A stretch of 64,000 nucleotides of DNA from Comamonas testosteroni ATCC 11996. GTDB taxonomy: Bacteria; Pseudomonadota; Gammaproteobacteria; Burkholderiales; Burkholderiaceae_C. This document shows positions 53,948-63,100 of this stretch, in pieces. Below the pieces are notes generated by a model that was not told the origin of the DNA, made no database searches, and was given only the letters and a program-made list of their open reading frames with translations. Each line of letters starts with the position of its first letter. The first letter of the stretch is position 1. The position numbers were made by a program, and so were the translations under genes. The stretch covers positions 23,165-87,164 of the forward strand of contig NZ_AHIL01000035.1 of assembly GCF_000241525.1 (NCBI RefSeq), in the 5' to 3' direction.

Positions 53948-54295
53948 TTATTTCTTCTTCAACGGAATCACATAAAACCTCAGCCACAAATCCAGCATCA
54001 GTATCGTTGGCAGCGCGATGAACGTTGGAAAGTCAACGATCCGCGAATCGACCTTAGTCAGGCTGGTCATGATCACAAAACCAATGGACAGCGCGGTGAC
54101 CAAAGTCAACGGCAGAAACCAATACGATGCTTTGTGCTTGCGCTGGCACTGGGAGCAGCGAAAGCTCCATGCTGGGCCAAAATGCAAAATCTTGCTGGCA
54201 CTCACCCCGTATTCATGACAGTGTGGGCATTTGAGCTTGCGCTTGCGTACAAAAAATACCTGAAACACCAGCATCCAAAAAATCAGGCCACCCAC
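53948..54295 (-). CDS. Small membrane protein with zinc-ribbon motif
   Basis: A 115-residue protein. It has a transmembrane helix at the N-terminus (LIFWMLVFQVFFV), then CPHC and CSQC spaced about 20 residues apart, a pattern of a zinc ribbon, then two further hydrophobic segments (FLPLTLVTALSIGFVIM and ALPTILMLDLWLRFYVI). The start is a GTG with GAGGTG before it. I do not recognise the family. Low GC content compared with the housekeeping genes suggests acquired DNA. Confidence 0.65.
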   Translation of the reverse strand: MGGLIFWMLVFQVFFVRKRKLKCPHCHEYGVSASKILHFGPAWSFRCSQCQRKHKASYWFLPLTLVTALSIGFVIMTSLTKVDSRIVDFPTFIALPTILMLDLWLRFYVIPLKKK

Positions 54296-54400
54296 TTTTA
54301 CACCTCATTCTTTTGTGCATGCAGTCACGGCACCCATAAATTAGTGACATGAAGCAGCGCCAGCCAGCCAGCACTGAACTGACGCCACGAGCGAGGGTGA

Positions 54401-55075
54401 TCAAAATTCACGGACCATCAAAATACGGCTTTTGTGCATATAGCCCTGTGTGTTGGCATTCACCCGTACCTGCCACCAGTCGCCCGCCTGAGGGTGGGTG
54501 TAGAAAGACTCTTCTTTATCGACGCGAGCAATGATCGCGCTCTTGCCATCGGGGGCCTTGCGCAGGTTGGTGTAGCCATCAGGGTCGTTGATCACAGCCG
54601 TCACCGAGAATGGCCTGCTGGAATACACATCCGCCACGACCTTGCCGTTGTCTGTCAGCACGCCATCGGCAAACACATATTTGTGCTGACCTTGCCGCCC
54701 CTCCATCTCAACCACCAGCGACTTATTCAACAGCTGGATCTTGTGAGGCTCATCACAGGTACCAAATGTGGGCGATGAAACCGCCTTGCCTGCGTCCAGC
54801 GTGATGACGTTGAACAGCTCCGGGCAAGCTGTGCCACCGATATTGGTGGTAAGCACCAGAACCTTGCCGCCGACATCGTAGGCTTTCCCGATAGAGAGAC
54901 TGCTATTACCCATCACCCCCGGAATGACGGGCTTGCCATTGAAATGCAGCAGCCGGTTCTCATCCACCGACAAAGTTCCAAACTTGGTTTTCAGATAAGT
55001 CTCATAGGCCTGCACCTGCGATGCGGCCAAACCCAACAACACCAGAGCGCCCAGTTTCCAATTCATTTTTTTCAT
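54401..55075 (-). CDS. Exported SH3-domain protein
   Basis: A 224-residue protein with a signal peptide (LGALVLLGLAASQVQA). The middle region (about 25-150) is beta-rich and contains IGGTACPELFNVITLD and two Cys likely to form a disulfide. A bacterial SH3_3-type domain lies at the C-terminus (YTNLRKAPDGKSAIIARV to QGYMHKSRILM). ATG 55075 follows AGGAGAGG. A 14-bp palindrome, ATTGGTTAACCAAT, lies 20 bases upstream of the start. The exact role is unknown; the arrangement resembles secreted wall-binding or immunity-type proteins. Confidence 0.7.
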   Translation of the reverse strand: MKKMNWKLGALVLLGLAASQVQAYETYLKTKFGTLSVDENRLLHFNGKPVIPGVMGNSSLSIGKAYDVGGKVLVLTTNIGGTACPELFNVITLDAGKAVSSPTFGTCDEPHKIQLLNKSLVVEMEGRQGQHKYVFADGVLTDNGKVVADVYSSRPFSVTAVINDPDGYTNLRKAPDGKSAIIARVDKEESFYTHPQAGDWWQVRVNANTQGYMHKSRILMVREF

Positions 55076-55094
55076 CACATCCTCTCCTTCCTTA

Positions 55095-55108
55095 TTGGTT
55101 AACCAATT
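55095..55108. promoter_or_regulatory. Palindromic operator candidate ATTGGTTAACCAAT
   Basis: Perfect 14-bp palindrome just upstream of the ribosome-binding site of the SH3 gene. The half-sites resemble the ATTGGT/ACCAAT arms recognised by PdhR/FadR-type GntR regulators, but the spacer is two bases rather than three. Confidence 0.45.
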
Positions 55109-55138
55109 CACGCAATCAATTCATCGCAAGCGAATGAG

Positions 55139-55210
55139 TGCCCCAAACTACTGTCGACATACCAGACAGTCTCATTGAACCGAAGTCAAACCAGGCCTTG
55201 ATTTGGGGCA
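55139..55210. repeat. Nested inverted repeats upstream of the SH3 gene
   Basis: Outer pair TGCCCCAAA (55139-55147) with TTTGGGGCA (55202-55210), enclosing ACTGTC (55150-55155) with GACAGT (55165-55170). It lies between the stop codon of the membrane coiled-coil gene and the promoter of the SH3 gene. It may be a structured leader, a terminator lacking a T run, or a small RNA. Confidence 0.5.
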
Positions 55211-55272
55211 TCAGCCGACTCAGCGCAGCCACGCGCCCCTAGCAGGCTCGCAATGAATCAACCGCCAAAAAC

Positions 55273-56235
55273 TCAGGCCGCCAGTCGCTCAATCGCGATA
55301 TTGGCGGGCTGCCTGAACAGCAGCAGCTGATTGATGGGAGACTGCATCAGCTCCAGCAGCTTGGGCTTGTACTCGGCAAAGACGCGCTCACCCTGCTGGC
55401 CCAGCTTGCCTGCCACCACTTCACGGTTGAGTTGGTTCATCAGCCCCCGATAACTGCCCAGCACCTGCTCATACTTCTGCGAGCCGCTCCACAAAATGGA
55501 CTGCGCCAGTGAAGGCTTGCCAATACGCGCTGCCAGCAAATGCTCGGCATGCAATGCACCCGGCAAGATATCCACCAATAGATGGATAAAGTCCAGCATC
55601 AGCTTGAAGTGCTTGCTCTCGCTACGCTCTGCAGCGCTGGCCTTGACATAACCAGCGATGTTGTCCACCAACGATGTGATGTGATTGCGCTTGCTGCCCA
55701 GTTGCGCCAGCAAGGGGGCAGCAACATCGTGAATCTCGGCAGCCAAGGCGCGCTCTCGCAGCAAGTCGCGGGCGTACTCCACGCCGCCCATGTAGTCGCT
55801 GATCTTGTCCATATAAAAGACCAGATTTTGCTCATGCTGAGTCAGCGCAATTTCATCGACCGTGTCTTGAATCGCATCGAGCTTGCGACCCAGATACTGC
55901 GTTTGCACCACGATGGCACCCACAATCACCACACTGCTGAGCACCTGCGTCGCCATCAGCACGTTTTGCATGCTTTGCACGGCTTGCGCCACATTCTGGG
56001 TCGCCGTTGCCACCGATTTCAGCTGCTCGACCACCTCCTTGACTGACTCTACCGAGCGTTCCGTGAACTTCAGGTGCTGAATGACGCCTGTCTTACCACT
56101 GCCTTCCGCCCAATAGGCCACGCCGTCGTAAATGACTGCCTGGCCTTTTTGCAAGGCCTCCATCAGCACAGTGCTGATCCTGCTCTCATCCAGCACCCAA
56201 ATCTTGCTGGCCAAATCTCCGAATGTATGAATCAA
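55273..56235 (-). CDS. Membrane-anchored coiled-coil protein, partner of YaaW-like gene
   Basis: A 320-residue protein of unknown family. The N-terminal 50 residues contain VIYDGVAYWAEGSGKTGVIQHL, with a superficial P-loop-like GSGKT. A predicted coiled coil (about 60-90) leads into one hydrophobic helix (VLSSVVIVGAIVVQTQYLG, about 98-116), then a long helical cytoplasmic region. Its start overlaps the YaaW-like gene stop by four bases (ATGA), so the two are translated together. The function is unknown. The GSGKT stretch is followed by no Walker B and may be chance. Confidence 0.65.
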   Translation of the reverse strand: MIHTFGDLASKIWVLDESRISTVLMEALQKGQAVIYDGVAYWAEGSGKTGVIQHLKFTERSVESVKEVVEQLKSVATATQNVAQAVQSMQNVLMATQVLSSVVIVGAIVVQTQYLGRKLDAIQDTVDEIALTQHEQNLVFYMDKISDYMGGVEYARDLLRERALAAEIHDVAAPLLAQLGSKRNHITSLVDNIAGYVKASAAERSESKHFKLMLDFIHLLVDILPGALHAEHLLAARIGKPSLAQSILWSGSQKYEQVLGSYRGLMNQLNREVVAGKLGQQGERVFAEYKPKLLELMQSPINQLLLFRQPANIAIERLAA

Positions 56236-56996
56236 AACACATCCCTCTCTAAATACTTTTTGCGCATATATGCAATCTGAATCACCGCTGGCATGGTCAC
56301 GCGATAGGCCGTACCGGAGAGCATGGGCACCGTCAGCGCCACCCCCAGCACCACGGCAAATGGCCCCGCAAAAGCCGCAGCGCCCAAGCGCGTACCAATG
56401 AACTGCGCAGCCATAGGGCCTGCAAAACGCGCCGCCAACCCCGCCCCCAGCGAAGCCAGCATGGCCCCCGCCACATACTCATACAGCAACATGGCTGCAG
56501 CACCACCCGTCGCCAATGCAAGGCGCACAGGCGACAGGCCAGCGGCATCCTTGAAGCGCTCCTGCAGGTTGATCTTCTGCAAGAAGTCTGCGCGCTGCGC
56601 CTCGTCCATCTTCTCCCAGGCCTTGTCCGCCAAAAATTCGATGAGCTTGGCTTCTTTCTGAACAATCTCCTTGTCCTCAGCACCCAGCTTCACGCCTACG
56701 CGCTCGCACACATCGGACAAAATTTCCTCGTACAGCACGCCCGTGCCCCGAAACAGGTTGACCACCGAGTCACCGCCGTACAGCTGCAACTCGCCCGCCA
56801 CCACCTGCCAGCTCTTGAGCCATTTCTCGGGCGAATCCAAATGCGCGGTAAAGCCAGGGTCCGTCAAGATGCTGCTGGTACGGCGCTTCTCGCCATCGGT
56901 GTCATAAATCAGAATTTGCGCCAGATTCGACACATCATCGTTGTCGCACATGGCCAGAAACTTCAGGCCCGGATCTTCACGGTACTTAATTGCCAT
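56232..56996 (-). CDS. YaaW / UPF0174 family protein with DUF3944-like N-terminus
   Basis: A 254-residue protein that closely follows E. coli YaaW in order of motifs: an N-terminal DUF3944-like segment (LKFLAMCDNDDVSNLAQIL), a QVVAGELQLYGGDSVVN block and a VCERVGVKL region. A C-terminal glycine/alanine-rich membrane-associated half ends in the family motif SGTAYRVTMPAVIQIAYMRKK. ATG 56996 follows GGGAGAGG. It is the first gene of a two-gene unit with the coiled-coil membrane protein. No biochemical role is established for the family. Confidence 0.75.
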   Translation of the reverse strand: MAIKYREDPGLKFLAMCDNDDVSNLAQILIYDTDGEKRRTSSILTDPGFTAHLDSPEKWLKSWQVVAGELQLYGGDSVVNLFRGTGVLYEEILSDVCERVGVKLGAEDKEIVQKEAKLIEFLADKAWEKMDEAQRADFLQKINLQERFKDAAGLSPVRLALATGGAAAMLLYEYVAGAMLASLGAGLAARFAGPMAAQFIGTRLGAAAFAGPFAVVLGVALTVPMLSGTAYRVTMPAVIQIAYMRKKYLERDVF

Positions 56997-57035
56997 AGCG
57001 GCTTGCCTCTCCCTCAAAAAATCTGTAGTTCATGC

Positions 57036-57070
57036 GCCACCAGCACTGCGCATTTCGTAGTGCTGGTGGC
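57036..57070. terminator. Strong hairpin between hsdS and YaaW-like gene
   Basis: Perfect 12-bp stem GCCACCAGCACT with AGTGCTGGTGGC around an 11-base loop. On the plus strand seven T follow after two bases; on the minus strand the next T run is 14 bases further. It lies after the hsdS stop and before the YaaW-like gene, so it separates the two units. Confidence 0.75.
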
Positions 57071-57088
57071 GATTTTTTTCATCAAACG

Positions 57089-58477
57089 TCAGGTCACTGC
57101 CGCCTTGCGGCCACGCGCTTTCTTGACCGGGACTTCAGCGGCACGCGCTTCGCGCAGGCGGCGCAGCAGCTCGGTCGCCGGTTCGTCGTTGGGGTCTTGC
57201 GGCACCAGCTCGCCGCGAAAGGCCTTGGCCAGCAGCGCGGGCGTGAGGCGCTCGGCAGCGGTGCGGGCGGCCTGCAGCCGGGCTTCAAGCCGGTCGGCAT
57301 AGGCGAACAGGATTTCTACGCGGCGGACGATTTCGGTTTGCTCTTCGGTTGAAGGTACTGCTATCCGCAGTCCTTTCAATGCTGGCATATAAATAGTAGT
57401 TACCGTTGTGCCTTGCCCCGACATAGCCAAGAAATCTCTAGAAGCCATCAGCGCATACATCAGGTACTTCGGATTTAACTTCTCGCCACAAACCCAATTT
57501 ACAAAATGCTGAGATGTAGCCATCTCTCGCCCCATAATCGTTACATAGCCAAACGAAATATCTCGACAAAAACATACCGTTCCCGCTGGCAGCAAACGAG
57601 CACTTGAGTTTTCAATACCTAAATTGGTAGGTTGAAGTTTCGTTTCATAAATAACCAATCCATCGGCAGATCGTATATCTTGCAAGCTGATCCACGGAAC
57701 GTCACCACCATCCCAATATTCGGGCACAGATTTACGCGGCGTATGGCCAGACTCTAAGCGCGCCAAATCAGTTAAGCATTTCCAATTCCATTTACTAGGA
57801 ATATTTTTTTGCTGCGTCTCAGTAAGAACCACAGGAAAGAAACTGTCAGCAGAAATTTTCGCCTTCTCTGTCAGGCGCCCCGAAGTGGCGGCGGCCAAGA
57901 CGGACTGGCGGAAGCGTTTGAGCAAGGGGGTGATGCGGGCGAGGCGGTCGTTCAGGGCATCGACACGGGTCAGGACGGTGTCGAGTTTGTCGGCGATGCG
58001 GCGTTGTTCACGCTCAGGTGCCAGCGGTAGCTCTTCCAGAAGAAACACATCTTTGGGCACGCGTTTCAAGCCCACGGAGCCTGTCATGGCAACGGTGGCT
58101 CTACGTCGAAAATCTTCTGTACTCAGCCAAGCAAGCAAATAACGTTCGTCAATGCCTTGGGCTGGCCGGAAAACACAAAACTCGGAACTACCAGCGCCAA
58201 TTCCATTGGGGATCGCAGGGACAACACCCGCTTTCCCGTTTTCAAAGCAAGGAGTGACTTTCGCAACAATCACGTCACGCGACTGGAAATGAACATAGGC
58301 CTTTTTAATATCGCCCCATATTCGACCCTCATATCCCATGCTGGCGCGAAAATGAGTACCCAGGTATTGCATGGGCGAGAAAGCACATTGCAATGAGTCA
58401 TCCGCAATCGTTTTGGGATTGAAGGCCGCGATTGCATCGATTGGCGTTTTCGCCCAGCCTTTTGGCAGCGCACTCAT
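57089..58477 (-). CDS. hsdS: Type I restriction-modification specificity subunit HsdS
   Basis: Specificity subunit of 462 residues with two target recognition domains separated by conserved helical spacers. TRD1 (about 1-150) and TRD2 (about 205-370) determine the two halves of the DNA target. The spacers contain EREQRRIADKLDTVLTRVDALNDRL and STEEQTEIVRRVEILFAYADRLEARL (quoted here only as their beginnings, EREQRRIADK and STEEQTEIV). The C-terminus is basic. The TRD-coding DNA is visibly more AT-rich than the spacer DNA, a sign of domain exchange. Start overlaps the hsdM stop (ATGA). The recognition sequence cannot be inferred. Confidence 0.93.
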   Translation of the reverse strand: MSALPKGWAKTPIDAIAAFNPKTIADDSLQCAFSPMQYLGTHFRASMGYEGRIWGDIKKAYVHFQSRDVIVAKVTPCFENGKAGVVPAIPNGIGAGSSEFCVFRPAQGIDERYLLAWLSTEDFRRRATVAMTGSVGLKRVPKDVFLLEELPLAPEREQRRIADKLDTVLTRVDALNDRLARITPLLKRFRQSVLAAATSGRLTEKAKISADSFFPVVLTETQQKNIPSKWNWKCLTDLARLESGHTPRKSVPEYWDGGDVPWISLQDIRSADGLVIYETKLQPTNLGIENSSARLLPAGTVCFCRDISFGYVTIMGREMATSQHFVNWVCGEKLNPKYLMYALMASRDFLAMSGQGTTVTTIYMPALKGLRIAVPSTEEQTEIVRRVEILFAYADRLEARLQAARTAAERLTPALLAKAFRGELVPQDPNDEPATELLRRLREARAAEVPVKKARGRKAAVT

Positions 58478-59940
58478 TCCGTTCTCTCCCCCAACTCCGC
58501 CAAAATCTCCTTCAACTCCTTCAACTCCTTCAGCGCCGCATCCAACTCGCCCGTAATCTCCTGCGCCAGCTCGGCAGGTTCGGGCAAATCCGCTGCATCT
58601 TCCACGCAGTCGTCCTTGAGCCAGGCAATGTCCAGGCTATCTTGCTTCTCCGTGCGAATCCATTCGCGCGTGAAGCAGCGCCAGCGGCTTGGTTCACCGC
58701 CATCGGTGCGCGGGCTGTTGCCGTTCACGTCTTCGCCATAGGCGGCAATGAAGTCGGCAAAGTGCGCGTCGGTCAGCGGGGTGCGTTTGCCAAACTTGGG
58801 GGCGTTGGCGCGCATGTCGTACACCCACACCTCTTGGGTGCTGCCGGTGGCGGCTTCGCCCACTTTTTCAAAGAACAGCACATTGGTTTTCACGCCCTGC
58901 GCATAAAAGATGCCGGTGGGCAGGCGCAGCACGGTGTGCAGGCGGCATTTGTCCATCAACGCGCGGCGAATGTCGGCGCCCACGCCGGCTTCAAACAGCA
59001 CGTTATCGGGCAACACCACGGCGGCGCGGCCACCGTCTTTGAGGTGCTTGATGATGTGCTGCACAAAGGCCAGCTGCTTGTTGCTGGTGGCGTAAGTGAG
59101 GTCGTCGCGTGTGGCGCCGCCGCCGCCTTTGGCCGTGCCAAAGGGCGGGTTGCTCAAGATGATGTCGCTCTTGGGCAGGCGCTGGCCGGCGGTGCCCAGC
59201 GTGCTGCCCAGGTGAATGGCGCCTTCGGCATCGCCTTCAATGCCGTGCAGCAGGCAGTTCATCAGCGCCAGGCGGCGGGTGTTGGGCACCAGCTCCATGC
59301 CGGTGTAGGCCTTGCGGATTTGAAAGGCGCGCTGGGGCTCGGTCAAATCCAGCAGGTCATCGGTTTGGGCGCGAATGGAGCGGTCGGCGGCAATCAAGAA
59401 ACCTGCGGTGCCGGCGGCCGGGTCTTGAATGGTTTCGCCCACCTGCGGACGCATGACGGCAATCATGGCGTCAATCAGCGGGCGCGGGGTGAAGTACTGG
59501 CCTGCGCCGCTTTTAGTTTCACTGGCGTTCTTTTCCAGCAAGCCTTCGTACAAGTCGCCCAGGCCGTCTTTGTCGGTGTCGAACCAGTCGATGCGGTCGA
59601 GGTCATTGATGAGCTGCTCCAGGTGGCGCGGCTCGCTCAGGCTGGTTTGGGCATTGGCGTAGATGGCGGCAATGCGGGGGTTGGTGGACTCGGACAGCTG
59701 CTGCAGCGTGCGGCGGTAGGTGTTGAGCAGATTGATGCCCGAGAGGTCGCGCAGCTGGTTCCAGCGCGCGTATTCGGGCAGCAGCGGCGCTTTGATGACG
59801 CCGGATTCGAGGTTTTCATGCTCCATCTTGATGAAGAGCAGCAGCACGAGTTCGGTGACGTAGTCGCTGTAGTTGATGCCGTCGTCGCGCAGGACGTCGC
59901 AAAGGTTCCAGAGTTTCTGGACGATGTCAGAGGTGGTCAT
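58474..59940 (-). CDS. hsdM: Type I restriction-modification DNA methyltransferase HsdM
   Basis: N6-adenine methyltransferase subunit of 488 residues. The SAM motif DPAAGTAGF is at about 172-180 and the catalytic motif NPPFG at about 262-266. Together with HsdS it methylates adenine in the target and with HsdR it forms the restriction complex. Near the C-terminus a nine-base repeat (about 58510-58534) encodes repeated LKE triplets; it preserves the frame. The gene is 257 bases after hsdR and overlaps hsdS. An AT-rich repeat fills the gap upstream. Confidence 0.94.
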   Translation of the reverse strand: MTTSDIVQKLWNLCDVLRDDGINYSDYVTELVLLLFIKMEHENLESGVIKAPLLPEYARWNQLRDLSGINLLNTYRRTLQQLSESTNPRIAAIYANAQTSLSEPRHLEQLINDLDRIDWFDTDKDGLGDLYEGLLEKNASETKSGAGQYFTPRPLIDAMIAVMRPQVGETIQDPAAGTAGFLIAADRSIRAQTDDLLDLTEPQRAFQIRKAYTGMELVPNTRRLALMNCLLHGIEGDAEGAIHLGSTLGTAGQRLPKSDIILSNPPFGTAKGGGGATRDDLTYATSNKQLAFVQHIIKHLKDGGRAAVVLPDNVLFEAGVGADIRRALMDKCRLHTVLRLPTGIFYAQGVKTNVLFFEKVGEAATGSTQEVWVYDMRANAPKFGKRTPLTDAHFADFIAAYGEDVNGNSPRTDGGEPSRWRCFTREWIRTEKQDSLDIAWLKDDCVEDAADLPEPAELAQEITGELDAALKELKELKEILAELGERTE

Positions 59941-59964
59941 ACCGAAATAAAGGTTCCGTTATTT

Positions 59965-60060
59965 TGATAGCTTCTTGCGCTTGCTATTCATGCATTTCAG
60001 CATGTTTTATGCATGAAATCTAATGAATACAAGCGCAGCAAGCTATTGTTTTAGATAGCT
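59965..60060. repeat. AT-rich long inverted repeat, copy 3 of 3
   Basis: Nearly perfect long palindrome in stages: TAGCT/AGCTA outer arms, GCGCTTG with CAAGCGC, ATTCAT with ATGAAT, and ATTTCA with TGAAAT around a short centre. It lies between hsdR and hsdM. Because of this location it could form a cruciform or transcript hairpin that limits read-through from hsdR to hsdM. Confidence 0.75.
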
Positions 60061-60197
60061 GTGCTGCAGCTGGCAGCGGTGATGGAATGAGATGGATGCA
60101 TTGCATGCGATGGGGCGTGAGCATAGTCGCTGCCAGAGGGCTTGCGCCGTAAGTCTGGCTGCGCAAGCCGCTGGTGGTGGCGGTGGGCATGGGTCGT

Positions 60198-63100
60198 TCA
60201 GGCCACTTTTTGCCATAGCGCTTCGGCCAGTTGGGTGACAACGGTATCGAGCTCGCCGCCCAGCACCTTGTCCACCTGCTTGGTGCCGCCTTGCTGGCGG
60301 AAGGCTTCGTTCAGGAAGTTGCTGTCCACCACGGTTTCGTGTTTGAGCTGTTTGGCAATGCGGTCTAGCCAACTGCGTTGCGCTGTGGTCCAGCTGCGCA
60401 GGCTGTAGATGCGCTGCATGGCGCGATTGACGCGATCTTCAAAAGGCAGCAAGGCCTCGCCCAACGCGGCTTTGCGAATGTGGGCAACGATGCCGGCGGC
60501 AATGTCCTGGTTGCTCTGGTTGCGCCAGGCGGCCTTGAGGGCCGCTTCTGAAAAACCTGCACCGTCGAGCAGCAGGCGCACTTCGCGCAGCAGCTCACGC
60601 GTGAGGTCTTTGGGGCGGTTGACCACTACCGACAGCGCCACCGACTGGTTGAGCTGCTCTTTGATGAAGTGGGCAAAGCCTTCCAGATAGTCCTCGGGCA
60701 TGGAGTAGCTGCCCCAGTTTTGCTCGCGGGCGACAAGCTCGTCATGGTGGTCAGACAGCACGGGGCGGTAAGCCGTTCCCATGAGTTCTTGCACCTCGCC
60801 CAGTTGCTGCAGCAGGCGCGTGTGATTACGCAGAAAGTGGGCGACGGCCTGGGTGCCCTGCTTTTTGGCCATGTCGTGCAGGTGCTTGTGCAACTGGGCC
60901 GGGGGTACGCCCCAGCTTTGCTCCAGCTGCTGCAGGCGTTCTTTGAGGGCCGGCTTTTTCTCGGCCTTGTGCGTGGCCTTGCGCAGCACGCGCATGAGCT
61001 TTTGGTTGAGCTGGTCGAGCACATCATCGGCATGTTTGCGCTCAGCCGTGCTGCCGGGGGCTGTGTAAGAGGCCGGGTTGTGCAGCTCGTCGATCAACTG
61101 ATCGATGGTGACCTTGGGGTCTTTGACCAGCGGCTGCATGGTGTTGACGCCCTGCAGTGTGGCGTACAAATCCACCGGGTCGTAGATGCGAAACACGGTT
61201 TTGCCAATGTCATCGCAGCGGCGGGTGGCGCGGCCAATCATCTGCTCGTACAAGATGCGCGAGCGCACGCGGCGCATGAAGACGAGGTTGCAAATGCGCG
61301 GCACATCAATGCCGGTGGTGAGCAAGTCCACCGTGACCGCCACTTTGGGGTATGCCTCGTTTTTATAGTTGCGAATCATCTGGCTGACCTTGTCGGTCTT
61401 GCCGGTGATTTTGGCAACGGTGGCCTGGTTGTAGGCGTCGCCATGCAGCTCCTTGAAGGCCTCGCCCAACATGCGCACCACGGTGTCGGCATGGGTGTCG
61501 GTGGCGCAGAAGATCATGGTCTTCTCATCGCTGAACGGGTCCAGCTCCTGCGCCAGCTGGTTGCAGATGACGCGGTTGAAGTTGTCGTTGAGCACGGTTT
61601 TGTTGAAGCTGGCCACATCAAAGTGCAGCTCGTCCTCCAGCTCAGCCGTGTCGATTTCGCCGGTTTGCAGGTGGATGCTTTCAACGGCATCGCCTTTTTC
61701 AAAGTGAATGCCGTTTTGCGTGAGCAGCGTGGTGTAGCGAATGGGCGGCTCGTGGTCGATCAGCCAGTCATCGGCCACAGCTTCGCGATAGCTGTAGGTG
61801 TAGATGGGGTGGCCAAAGATGTCGCTGGTGTGCTTGGCCGGCGTGGCGGTGAGGCCTACCTTGAAGGCATCAAAGTAATCGAGCACACGGCGGTAGGTGG
61901 AGAGGTACTGGCTGGCGTCGCGCAGTTCCTGCTCGCCTTCGGTCATTTCCTGGTCTAGCGTGTAGCCGCGGTGGGCCTCATCGACGATGACGCAATCGAA
62001 CCTATCCACGGGCGGCGGGCTGTCACTGTCAAAGATACGCTTGACCATGGCCTGCACGGTAGCGACCTGCACGCGGTCTTCGGCCTCGGTCGCCATGTCG
62101 CCCAAATCTGCAATGTTGTAGAGCTTGGACAGGGGCATGTTCTGCTCGAGCAGCATGTCGTCAAAGGCCTCCAGCGCCTGGTCGCCCAGCGCGGTGCGGT
62201 CTACCAGAAACAGAATACGTTTGAAACGTTCGGCCTTTAGAAAACGGTAGATCAGGCCAATGATGGTGCGGGTTTTGCCCGTGCCGGTGGCCATGGCCAG
62301 CAGGCTGCTGCGCTGACCTTGGGCCAGACATTGCTCCACCGCGCTGATGGCGTTGAGCTGGTAGCTACGCAGGCCCAGATAGGCGGCGGTCTCTGTCTCT
62401 AGCTTGCCCTGCGCCTTGGCAATATCGCGCCGCAGCACATCAAGCAACCCCTCTGGCGAATGAAAGCTAGGCAAAGGTCTGGCCAGATTGGCCGTGTGGC
62501 GCAGGTCCCGAAACCAGGTGCCGCTGGATTGCTCGTGCTGCCGGACAAATGGTCGGCCGTTGCAGGAGTAGGCAAACGGAATCTGGAACAGAGCGCCCTG
62601 CCCGTCTTGCCAGGGCTGGGGCGGCTGCTCATGCTTCCAGGCCGCCTCACAGTCAACAGAGAGCAAAAAACTGCGCGCATAGCGCTCAGCCTGACCGATC
62701 TTGCCGGCCACGTTCTGATTAAGGCGCTTTGCCTCCACCACAGCTACAGGCGTGAGGCCAGCAAACAAAACGTAGTCAGCGCTCTGTTGCCCCTTCATCG
62801 GCCACTCGGCAATCGCCATGTTCTGGCCCCGCGCCGGTCGTGCGCCCTTGGCATAAGTCTGGGCTACGGTGTCTGCACTCCAGCCTGCGTCGCGCAGCAT
62901 CTGGTCGATGATGAGGCGCGTGGCTGGCTCATCCATTTGCACCAGACTGGCAGCTTTGCGGGAGCGGCTGCTCCAACTGCGCACGGTTTCTGGGCTGGGG
63001 GCTTTCTCAACGGCATCGCTCTTGGCAAGCTCGGCCTTGAGCTGCTCGATAGTGGCGCTTGCCTCCATGGCCAACTGCTCATAAATATCGCGTTCTTGCA

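Noticed and set aside
56140..56160. GSGKT in the coiled-coil protein as a P-loop.
   Set aside because: No Walker B and no preceding glycine pattern; most likely chance.
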